From the NCBI GenBank assembly GCA_013397455.1, contig VYZB01000036.1, forward strand, positions 717,366 through 781,365: DNA of 64,000 nucleotides. The letters are read 5' to 3'. The position numbers were made by a program, and so were the translations under genes. Shown here piece by piece: positions 36,537 to 46,952 of the stretch (position 1 is its first letter; the number at the start of each line of letters is the position of its first letter). The notes under the pieces were generated by a model that was given only the letters and a program-made list of their open reading frames with translations, did no database searches and was not told where the DNA came from. Source of the DNA: Crotophaga sulcirostris (taxonomy: Eukaryota > Chordata > Aves > Cuculiformes > Crotophagidae).

Positions 36537-36756
36537 ACTTTTAGGAAGAAGTTCTTCACTGAAAGGGTGATTGGCCACTGGAATGCGCTGCCCAGGGAGG
36601 TGGTGGAGTCGCCGACCCTGGATGTGTTTAAGGGAAGACTGGATGAGGCACTCAGTGCCATGGTTTAGGTGATGAGATGGTGTTAGTGTTGGCTTATAGG
36701 TTGGACTTGATGATCTCAGAGGTCTCTTCCAAACCGGTGATACTGTGATACTGTGA
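36537..36756 (+). mobile_element. Young-looking CR1 3' end with intact ORF2 terminus
   Basis: From about 36537 the plus strand reads the last codons of CR1 ORF2 in frame ([20 protein letters not shown], then [20 protein letters not shown]) to a natural stop at 36666-36668. The 3'UTR follows ('ggttggacttgatgatctcagaggtctcttcc'), then two exact GATACTGT octamers (36739-36746 and 36747-36754). The coding end and the UTR are close to the subfamily pattern I remember from neoavian CR1s, so this looks like one of the youngest copies here. The frame at 36390-36668 adds unrelated upstream codons. The opposite-strand frame at 36422-36661 is a shadow. Confidence 0.93.
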
Positions 36757-39675
36757 CTTTTTAGTCCAAGTGTGGAGGCAGAGCAGGAAATAGGGTTTGG
36801 TAAAGGGGCTGAGCCTTGCCACTGCCCATGCTGTACCTGTGGAAATTAAATGGCTTCTTGGCCTCACTGATAATAACAGCTTCTTGGTATGTGAACCACT
36901 CCCAAAATCCATGTGAAAATTTGCTTGAGCCCACTGCCAGCTTTTAACATGTCCTCTCCTCAGTGACTCCTAGAAAACAAGTAGCATTGCCGGTTTCTCT
37001 ATTATCTGGTAGATATTTTTTGATAATATACCATCTGCTGCATCAGCCTTTCCTTGCAATTTCTGTGCGAAACCAAAAGAAAAGCATCGTGTAGTAAGTA
37101 TTTCTGTAAAACATTTTTCTGTGCTACCACTCTAATTTATAGTGTCTGACTGTGCAGCCTGTTATTCATTTATAGCAGTACTCATTTGAAACCAGCAGAG
37201 GAGCTTGTATGAAGTAGTGTTCACAAGGATGACTAACAATTAAGTTCATGGACTGTGAATTTATTTTTGTATGGACATTCCCAGAAGCAAACCCAGAAAG
37301 CTCTTGAACCACATGGAGTACAGAATTTCACAAAATAAAATGGCATCATACCCATGATGTCTGTTTGAGCCAAAGCAAGTTGCTCAGCATCCCAGTCTAA
37401 AGCATGTTGAATCAGCTGATAATACACTGGTATGGCCAGTGCCATAAAGGAGATGCTAAGTGCCCTTTAGCCTTCATAATGGCACTGAAGGAAACCCTAC
37501 TGAAATAACAGGGGGGAAGAAGGGGGGACCTGGTGAAATTGGGCAGGCACATGCACAGGATAATTAGCAGAGGTCTGAGCTGAAGAAAATCCCCACTGTT
37601 AAGTATTTATTACTTGCATCTCAGATAGTGCTGTGAATCTTACCTTTAACTGCTAATATTTGCCTAGAGACAAAGTGATTCAAACCTGACAGCAGGTGTT
37701 ACTAACTGAACAGTGAACTGGTGTCCTAATAATTATTTGCTCAATGAGTAGCTCTATGGCTTTTCAGCAGCAGACAAACACAGCATGGTACAACTAAGTG
37801 ATTATATGTTAACGACTGCAATAATGTGAGATTAGGCAAGAGCTAGAGGACAGTATTCAAGCGGGCTGAAAAATCTGTTCAATTGAGTGAATTATTTAAC
37901 ACTTCTGCTGATGAGCTGTGTTTATATTACCATTTGTATGTCTGAAATATGTATTTATGTTTTTTCCTATTTTAAGGATATATTATAGTGCTTAGTATCT
38001 TTAGATGGCCTTATGCAAATATATGTTTCAGATATTCATATTGTTATGAGACAATAACAAAAGTATGGCATTTTTACATAACTGTCTGTAGATTTATGTG
38101 CATAGTTATATTCGACCTACAGGTAAAGAGGAACTAGAACAATATTTTGTTTGAGTTTGGTATTTAGAAATTATATGAGAGCTAGTGATTTGACAGTCAC
38201 TCTCCAGGGCTGGACATAGACTACTGATTTACACTTCATTTCTACCACATAACAGACCTAAATAATTGATTTCCCTCCCTCTCCTGAATGAATTGTCAGT
38301 AATACTTAATATGTAAAAACATAAGGTGGGAGAAGACACTACTCAAATATAATAATTTACTGTGCTAGTACATCAATTTGGACCATCGTTTCTGCTAAAC
38401 TCTCCACTTGAAACATTTAAAACATTAAACACTTTGAACATTTAAACAGATAGCCTTTTTTTAAACAAAGCAGGTAAGTCAGTAAGAATTTTGTTAGACA
38501 AGGTATGTCAAATTAGATCATTCCTCAACATTGTACGTCTGTTGTACCTTTTAAAGGTTGTGGATTAAGACATATATGGTGGTTCTTACTGAGAAGTTGT
38601 AAGAACACTGTTTTTAAGTCCTTTCAAGTCTCCTAAAAATTCTTTCCAAAGCTTGTTATTTTTGTACTATATCTTTCCTTTACTTTTGTCCCTCAAAATC
38701 TATCACGTATCTTAGGGGGTATGTAACTTGTCTGTACCATGTTAAGACCTGGCAAAATACTGTGTGGTATATGGCCTAATAGCTTATGAACACATAAGGC
38801 ATTTGATATTGCATGAAAAATTAATTTCAAATTCCTGTGTAAATTAATAGCAAGGGGATGTGATTTTCCAGTTCACTTACACACCTCCAATAACAGATCA
38901 CAGTTTAAAGCCAATAAAGTATCTGCCATAACAGAAAACAATCTTGCTTACTCTTTCTTCATCTGTTGAGAATTTCTCATCAGGCTCGCTAATGTAGGTA
39001 ACTTTTTCTAAGTATACTTCTAAAAAATATTAAGCTGGCATCATATTAAAGCATGTTTATGATAATTTTTTAAAAAAAATAATATGTGAAATATGTGAAA
39101 TAGCAGTGTCTAGCTAGTATATAACCTAGTCTAACACAGTTACATTTAATTCAAAAGTTTCTATAAGTGAAGGGAAAGAAAAATGACAAAGATATATTCT
39201 TTCTGTCCCAATTTTTTTCCTAGGACATTTGAAAGAACTTCATGGATAGTCATTGCTTCCCTTCTGAATTTCTTCAGGTTACCCTTATTATGCAAATCAT
39301 CAACATAACATGCCCATTTAATCCCAGGAAAAATCCTTTTCTGTTTTTAAAAGGCCATGTCAAAATAACAATGCACATTTTATTTTCTTTTTACCTTTAA
39401 AATATTGACATTGAAAACACAGGTAATTCTTTGCTAAATTTAGACAATCTTAATATGACTCAAACAAGTAGACATCATTCCTTTCACAAGCTACGTACCA
39501 CTTACCTGGTTGTCAGGGATATAATTCTTCACCACCTGGTCTTTGCCTGGCACTTTTGGAAAAAAACCCTAACTTCTTATTTAAACACTAATTTGTGTCT
39601 CCCAATTTGGAAATGCTGCTGTGTTCAAACTCCCTGTACGAGATGGATTTTATAACCTGTACTCACCTCTGCCAG
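36757..39675. other. Anonymous AT-rich stretch
   Basis: No gene or transposon is recognised. Two short G runs lie at about 37511-37527, and a 10-bp tandem doublet of ATATGTGAAA is near 39083-39102. Minus-strand frames at 36694-36912 and 37233-37445 appear random. Confidence 0.5.
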
Positions 39676-39778
39676 AATAATCATACAAGGTATGGATGAA
39701 AGGCTGACCCAGGACTTGGGCTGCTTCTCATTTACTGGGCTGGCTTTCAAATCCTCTGAAGAAGTTACCTCACCACAG
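39676..39778 (+). CDS. Weak candidate exon, unknown gene
   Basis: A 103-base segment has an acceptor-like CACCTCTGCCAG just before it (ending 39675) and a good donor after it (CACCACAG|GTAGGA, GT at 39779). One plus-strand frame is open through it and reads GMDERLTQDLGCFSFTGLAF followed by KSSEEVTSPQ. The composition looks like coding sequence, and the frame stays open past the donor to a stop at about 39846. The pyrimidine tract is only moderate, and no family is recognised. It is on the same strand as the 32109-32293 candidate. Confidence 0.18.
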
Positions 39779-41690
39779 GTAGGAGATGAGAAATTTGAAG
39801 GGTTGTTACACACTGTCAATATTGATGGAAAGCTGGTGGAAAGCTATTGAGCACAGCAGGGTATAACTATAAACTCACTCTCAGCTCAGCGATCTTTTTC
39901 ATGCAGGCCACAGAGCTGCTACAACCTCACAGGCAGGGTCACATTTTCCAGACTTTCTCTCTTTAGTTTTGAAATAAAAAAGCCAACAAGACACATACTC
40001 TTTTTTTGAACCATACAGTGCCGCATTATTAGATGAAGAATACAGCACTTAAAAAGGAAAGCATAAGAAGGCTTCTTATTTCTACAGTCCTTCCAGCTTC
40101 CATCCAGTTCTTTTGCAGACTTTTTTATTTCCACATTCTCTGTAGTACTATTTTCTGGTTTTTCCTACTAAACTATTAGCCCACTGCAAAGATTTTTTTT
40201 TAACGAGACACTTTTTTTTTTTCTGTAAAGTTGTGTCTGTCTTTTGCTTTGCATTTCTGTCTTTCATGTTTCCTTCCTGATCTAACATTGAGCTACACAA
40301 ATTTTATTTTCCCACTCAAATCTAGGTTTTAGCTGCAGCTCAGACCATCACAGTCCTCCAAGTATACATGTATTTTGCTGTTTGCCCAGTAGGTCATCTT
40401 TTGTTATTAGCTCGAGTACATTCGTTAGAATTGTGCTAAAGACAATGAATTTGTTCCGCTCTGCTGGCAGGACCTGACAGCCCTGTAGTCACAGTAGCCA
40501 ATGTATTAACTGGGGAGCTGGAGGAAGTTTGTGGCTAGTGGAAGAGAGACTGAGGTTGTCAAGGGAACAAGAAATTTTTGCTGGTGGATTCTTTTAAATT
40601 AGGAAAACTAAGTTTTGCTTGCCTTTGTAGCAGATACTTTATGCTTTATTTTACCAGATATTATCTAGATATTTCATTGAGAAAGGTGCATTTCAAGGAC
40701 CATCTGGGCATTTTTACCCATACATTACCCTGGAAAAAAACAATACTGGCAAACTCTTCATCTGCCTTGCCCTTAATTTATGTAGTATTTTCAGTTTCTG
40801 AAGTTCATTTACTGAAATGTGTTTTGACAAAGGAGTAATCAGGAGCCCCTCCTTCCTTAATGCTGTGACATGAAAACCCCATATCAGGACCAGTTGTTCC
40901 CATTTTAAAAGTAGTTCCAAAAGAGGTATTGAAGTCAGAGCTTTAGCCAGCTAGCTTGGACTGTCTAATCTAGTCAGTAGTCAATGTAATCAATGGTGCT
41001 CTGGAAAATGTTTGCGTATTGCATAGACCTGGAATCAGACAAAGCCTGTCCTTTTCACCCAGGGCTCTTTGACCAGTCCTGTAGTACAAATCTTTACTAT
41101 TAATTGCCCAGATACATATACTGCTCCTTCTTTTCTCATTTCTGTCTCATTAGTAGTCTTATTTCTCCAGACCTTTGAACAGAATACTTAGTGGTTCACA
41201 TTCAGCCCTGATTTTAGAGCAACACAACTGTGGGTAGTTGATTGAAGGCTTCCTAAACAGCTTTCAGGAAAGCTGGGAATATCAGCTCAAATTGTGGCTG
41301 ATAGCAATGGAGAAGAGAGAGTTTTCTTGGAATTATAAATGTTCCATCTCAGTTGTTTTCACTTTAAAAAAAAAAGCACTTATTGACATGAAGCCACTTT
41401 CATAATTTTATGAAAAATAGAGAACTGACTGACTTTGAACTAAGATGCAACTTCAAAGGCGTAAGGAACTTGTTATGGTATTGAAATGTCATTTTCCTCA
41501 TGAAATAGGAGGTGTTGTCTACTGCATTGCTGTAGACTGCCATTCTTATACCCCCAAAGGTATACTAATCAATTCTTAAACAGTCTTGCATCATCCACGT
41601 TTTAGATGTCTGAACTACTGAGTGATCTTTGTAGCAGACACGTCTGAAAAAGCAGCATTCACAATACTTATGCATAATTTACAGTATAAT
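39779..41690. other. Anonymous non-coding stretch
   Basis: No gene or transposon is recognised. T runs occur at about 40193-40221. Open frames at 39919-40134 (-), 40578-40838 (+) and 40714-40920 (-) have no recognisable features. Confidence 0.5.
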
Positions 41691-41912
41691 TCTTTACACT
41701 TATCTAGCACCTTTCAGCTCAGAATTCCAAAGTTCTTTGCAAATATTAATTAATTTATCTTTTCTGTGCTGCTTGCAGATAGGGGATATTAGTATTCCTC
41801 GGGAGAGGCAGTGGTCAAAAAAAAAAGAATTTAACTTTAAGCAAGTCATTGTTGCTCTGTATCTCTATTATTTCACAAACAAAATGGAGATAAAATAATA
41901 ATACAATTTGTA
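41691..41912 (+). mobile_element. Ancient amniote MIR-like repeat
   Basis: Two adjoining parts resemble old amniote interspersed repeats. The first (about 41691-41800) reads 'atctagcacctttcagctcagaattccaaagttctttgcaaatattaattaattta', like the widely shared 'tagcacctttcat...tcaaagcgctttacaaatattaattaatta' pattern. The second (about 41838-41912) reads 'aagcaagtcattgttgctctgtatctctattatttcac' followed by 'aaaatggagataaaataataata', like the MIR 3' region up to its 'aaaatggggataataata' landmark. An A run (41818-41826) interrupts them. It is highly diverged and the identity is by eye only. Confidence 0.55.
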
Positions 41913-43111
41913 AAAATGTTAAGAATCATTACTTTAGTTTTCAGGAGAAGTATGAACACTTCTGGTGCAAAATGCTATTTTTAATGTGAATAAGCAAAGG
42001 CATAAACTTGTGAAGGCCCCAGTGCTTGCATTCAGCTACAAGGCTAATGCATGCTGAAACTAGCAGGAGCTGGACTCCTAACTAGTCCCCAGTCATTTTG
42101 GAGGGTCTTGGCCAAAGACTGAAGAGTACAAAGGGGTGTATATCAATCACTCCTATTCCTATGTTTCTCACAGCAGGAATTCTAGAACTTCATTTCATAT
42201 TTTTATTTTAAAATATAAATGTTCCAACGTGTCCCTTGCCCATTTTTCTTTCATCTTTTAAGACTATTGCCTACTTTGGAAATCAAAGAACCACCATTAA
42301 AATTCTCAATTTTTTGAGTTTCCGAAAGCGTTTTGACACTTAATCAACTCTTGCTGCTTCCAGCTCCCTTTATTATGATAATGTATTGTACCAAATTGAA
42401 GATGGCAAGAGGAAAATTACTTGGATGACGTCTTAACATATTAAAGTGAGGCCTGCTCACACTGAAGTCCATAGCAACACTCCCGTATTTTGCCTAATGC
42501 TGATGTATTCTCAGTCACACCATGTAGCAAAGAAAAGCCAGCCACACAGTGCTGTATATATTTAAATATTAGCAGCATTAAGAACTTGAATCCCTTGGTA
42601 CTACGGTGTTCTAATTTGATATTTGATGCTTGTTAAAACAGACTTGCCTTGTCTGTTCCTAAAGAGAGTTATTCCTGCATCATATTCCATTGACTCAAAT
42701 ATTTAGTCAAGACTTATATTTTAAAAATTTTCCATTTTCACACTTTTTCATAAGACAGGTTAATAAAGGAGAATTATTCAACATGAATATGAGCAGTTCC
42801 ATTGTCTAATTGTCCCTCATGGAACGCTGTGTTTCTGTAATAGCACTAGAGAGCAATAATTTTTTTTTTCCAGTGCAGATGCACATTGCCTAAACCTTCT
42901 TCTAAACTTTTCATTTTTCAGTTTAAGCTGAATATTTGCCTCTGAAGGTAGATGATCCCCCCCTTTTTTTAAAGATAAATCAAATAACAGGGAATTTTCC
43001 ACTTGTTGCCTTATAACAACCAAAATAAAGAATTTTAAGATTCTTTACGCATTTTATTACTTAGAATTCAAGTTACCCATCTTGTAGTTCTTTAACCAAT
43101 GATAACTTTTG
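41913..43111. other. Anonymous AT-rich stretch
   Basis: No gene or transposon is recognised. T and C runs at about 42860-42869 and 42957-42970 are the only low-complexity sites. Confidence 0.5.
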
Positions 43112-43165
43112 TAGAATCATAGAATCATTGAATTGCTTTTGTTGGAAAAAACTCTTAGTCATAAT
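43112..43165 (-). mobile_element. Very short CR1 3' tail, minus strand
   Basis: It starts with the complement of two octamers (TAGAATCATAGAATCATTGA), followed by 'ttggaaaaaactctta', the complement of the CR1 3'UTR. Similarity stops at about 43165, so only about 50 bases remain. Confidence 0.75.
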
Positions 43166-45728
43166 TTTAAAAAAAATCTGGCCTGGAATGCATAAGCTAT
43201 GTTTATCACTGGATCTAACTGTCAACATCACTGTAATGAAGCAAGGAAATGAGAAACTAGCCAGAAATATGAGTTGTTTCTGGAGACAGATATTCTTTAA
43301 TTATTACTGTTGAAAAAATGATATAAAAATTATTATAATTGTGAAATGTTATGTAAGACTTTAATATCATCAGTGTGGTAACCAGTATAACTGAAATGTA
43401 AATACGGGGTGATTCAGTATGCTGGCATTAAATAAATCATAACATTATTAGCTAATTTTTTGTACAGCTGTATTTACATTCAAATATAATGACATATAGT
43501 TTTTAACAAGTACCATTCCTGTGACTTAGGTGCTTTTGTGTTTTATGACTTCTAGCTTCTCACATTGTAAGAGGTCAACATTTACAGTTTCCCCCCAAAC
43601 ACATTACTTTTGATAGATTCTACCTTCGTGCAAAATGGGCTTCAAACTACATAATAAAAATAGGACTTATGGCCATCTGGGGCTTTCACGTTGTTTCTCT
43701 TACACTCACTTTAGTGAGTCATGAAACTCTGTTATGCTTGATTAAATACTTCACTGAAATCCAGGGGGATGACTTGCAGCTCGTGTACGCATAACAAGCT
43801 CTCTTTACACCAGCTCACTCAGTTACAGATAATCATACAGCTTGAGACTGCAAAGAGGTGTATTTATTGGTAAAATCTGCCTAACCTGCTGCTGGTATCC
43901 ACGTTGCCTGGTTTGCAGCTAACTCAGGGTTTGTGCTTATGAGATATACAGTTTGAAGGGCAGAAGTCCCTGGCTTATCATGACATAAAGGGTCTCAAAA
44001 CTACAGTAACAAGGGTGTCAAATGTGGGCTGGACCCCAAGGGTGGAAATCTCTTTCCACAGGTTTTGGGGGCTTTCCTGGCTCCCTGGGCTCTGCTGGAG
44101 TCCTTCAGCGTTAATGGTTGTGCCTTGTGGAGACTTCCAGGTGTCCATGGTCCTGTGTGTGCTAGAACAGAATCTGTCCCTCATAGCAACGTACATTTTG
44201 TCTGCATCATGTATGGGCAAATGTCCTCTCAGTGCAGGATTTGTGCTAGCTCTGCACTTTTACACTGGTTTTATGCCAGTTAGAAAAGAAGAGAAAAAGC
44301 TTGGTCTGGCATAAAGTTAGAGCAGACGGATAATACTTGATCTGGCAAGCATCCTGGCAATATGAAGTTAGCTGATTAATATTTTAAAATAAACTTGAGT
44401 CAGCAAAGTGAGTATATATCACGTCAGTGCCTTTTGTCCTATGCCTGCCATGTTTTTGATTCAGCAGCACGATAGGTATGTCCTTATGATGGGTATGAAG
44501 GGCAGCAAGGACTATATGCACGTGATTCAGAAGTTAGTCAAAGGCTTTACATTTTCTATAATTCATTTTCCCAATTCTGTTACTAATATAGGTGTTCCTA
44601 GGAGGTAGACTCCCAAAGTTTCTTTGCAGAGATATTCCTGGATACACACTAGAATTACTGAACTCAGTACAATTTCTTTGTCCTTCTAGTTGTACTGAAT
44701 CAAAGTTTTCACTGTTTTCTTTTTTGTTACTGTAGCACGATGAGTGAACATTATTTTAAATTCCTAATCTTCTCTAAAATGTAATTTTCTTCCTGCAAGG
44801 ACAAAATCTGTTACTGATACCATTGTTTCACACCAAATGAGACACACAGAATTCTTTGTTTACTGTCTTTATCGTCAGACATTTTTAATCAACCTCCTGA
44901 ATTATAATACTAATTCTTTATACAGGATACTCATTCATACAGACAGATAAGAAGACACAGACGTATGTATGCTTTGAAATGATTTAATCATAATGTAACT
45001 ATTGACTTTGTTGTCTGTTTACTTGGCTTTTAAAGATTTAAAGCCTATTCCAAGGTGCAGAGCTTTTCCAAAAGTGATTGTATTTTGCACAACAGGGAGA
45101 ATCTCCAACTGCCTTCAGTAACTTTTCAAATTCCTTAGTATTACAGTCTCTTTCTGTGAAATTCAATGCAATCTCCCACATCATTTAGCTGACAATGTTG
45201 GATGAAGATGGTTTCAATTCAAAGTATCTTGTAAAGTAGGTGCTAGGCACCTGACCTGAATTTTTCAAGTAATTAATGTTTAAAGTCACTTACTAGAAAA
45301 GGGTAATCTAATGAGGCAAGTTATGTCCATTTATAAAACAAGCAAGAAAACGGAGTGTGTAAATTAATTACTAGTCTTTTGAACCTTTCTAAATAGCTGG
45401 TTTTAACGGGCTGTTAAAATTTATGTTGTTATCTTACTTTCCACATGTATCCTCTTTATTAGAGAGCTGGGGGATGTGGAGGAAAAAAAATACTGAAGTG
45501 TTTGTCTTCCAGCAATTCAAATATCTCTGACTTTGCTGATACCAAGAAATGTCAAAGTGTTCTAAAAATGGTCTGTTATAAGTGTACTGCATGACGTATA
45601 TACGAATCCATTAGACTCTGGTTGGATTCTGGAATGAAAATAGAAATTAGTTTCTCTTCAGACTTTAGTCAAAGCCCCATTCTTTTCATGTTTTTACCCA
45701 GATACATTAGATTAGATTAATCGACACT
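43166..45728. other. Anonymous stretch, partly GC-richer
   Basis: 43870-44320 is somewhat richer in G+C and has overlapping open frames on both strands (43978-44220 -, 44015-44314 +, 44065-44283 +). None shows a domain or paired splice sites, and I recognise no repeat. The rest is AT-rich with nothing to report. Confidence 0.45.
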
Positions 45729-45895
45729 TAGAAAAACAGGGCTGAAAGAGACCTCAAATGTTCAGTTGTCCACTTGTTGCTCCAAGGCAGGTTCTGTTAC
45801 GCTTAAGCCAGTCCTGAACAGGGGCTTTGTATAAGCTGTGGTGAAGACCTCTAATGACAAAGACTCTTAAGACTGCCCAGGTTGTCTGTGAAGGT
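45729..45895 (-). mobile_element. Ancient CR1 3' fragment, minus strand
   Basis: The plus strand shows diverged complements of the old amniote CR1 3' end: 'aaacagggctgaaagagacctcaaatgttcag', then 'ccaaggcaggttctgtta', 'gccagtcctgaacaggggctttgtataa' and 'agacctctaatgacaaagactc'. Order and spacing match the older CR1 pattern rather than the avian-specific ones. No coding sequence remains. A weaker continuation to about 46080 is possible. Confidence 0.65.
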
Positions 45896-46888
45896 TGCTA
45901 GAATTAATTTCAGTGAATTTCAAACTAATCCAGATGTTGTGCAATTGGGTCTGGACTGAAATCTCCAGACTGTTTCAGTGTAGAAGAATAATCATCTGTG
46001 TCAAGGCTCTGAAGAACCTTTTCTCCTTTGCTCTTAGATTATGTACATACAAGGCTGAGAGACATTCATATTCCCAGTGGTGAAAGCATTCTCATTCTCC
46101 TCCACTTCTGCAAATACAGTCCCTCTTTTTCTGCTATAACAAGCATAACACCTCTCCTCCTCTATCTAATGATCTTCCCTTTGGATCCATGACAAATAGC
46201 TGGGGGGAGAAAACACAAGTACAACCCATAAACCCATGTCAGGCTGCCAGGCATTGCATGTATGTGAAAAACAGAATGAGTCATAAGAAAAGTAAAAAAC
46301 ACAAAGGGTCCAACAGATACTTATTAATTTTCATCTACACTTTTGTGAAAAGATTGAAAGCTGGAGACAAAGATGTTCCTTATGCAGCTAGAGCCCCATT
46401 CGTCATGAGCTGTGACCCCAAAGCTGCATATATATTGCAAACCAAGAGCCTAGGTTCCTTCCAAACCTCTATTGACATGGTTGCCACAAGCGTGGCTCAA
46501 TTACCAAGGCTCCTTCAGCAAAATATGAATAAATTAAAGACGCCTAAGATAATTCCTTGGAAATGAGGCCAGCTGTCATGGAACAGTCTGTGTTCATAAT
46601 ATTAACTACCTTAATTTTCAGAGCAGAAATGTGTGCAAAGCATTTGGGAATGATGAGTGAATAGTATTCCCTAGTCACCCCATGGAGAAGTTTAGAAGGT
46701 AATTGTGACCAGGACTGTTTGGAAAGTGTAGCAGCATAGACATACAAATACTAATGCCTAACTGCTCCTGGAGAAGACATATGTTACTGTCATAGGTATG
46801 AAAATGTTTACTTTGCTTCATCTGACCCTACATTTCTAAGCCACACCTTATGGCTGCCCTAATCAGCTGGTACAGGCACAGAAGAAAT
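45896..46888. other. Anonymous stretch with a 125-codon chance frame
   Basis: An open frame of 125 codons (46189-46566, +) is the longest non-CR1 frame here. It lacks recognisable domains, a CpG-rich start, and acceptor/donor sites at its borders. The residue mix (many Lys, Ser, Gln and Ile) is what AT-rich DNA yields by chance. No other feature is seen. Confidence 0.5.
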
Positions 46889-46909
46889 AGGTAGGTAGGT
46901 AGATGGATG

Positions 46910-46952
<43 letters not shown>
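46889..46952 (+). repeat. Compound GATA-type microsatellite
   Basis: The tract begins with three TAGG-type units, passes through two ATGG units, and ends with about 10.5 perfect ATAG units (46911-46952). The decayed left side and pure right side are typical of a live, length-variable tetranucleotide microsatellite. It should be polymorphic. Confidence 0.97.

Noticed and set aside
36422..36661. Minus-strand 79-codon frame
   Set aside because: It is the antisense shadow of the CR1 ORF2 end at 36537-36668.
43978..44314. Overlapping frames on both strands in a GC-richer patch as an exon
   Set aside because: Three frames are open at once, which points to composition. No paired splice sites or recognisable domain were found.
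46189..46566. 125-codon plus-strand open frame as a gene
   Set aside because: Low-information, Lys/Ser/Ile-rich residue mix typical of AT-rich DNA. There is no acceptor or donor at the borders and no recognised family.
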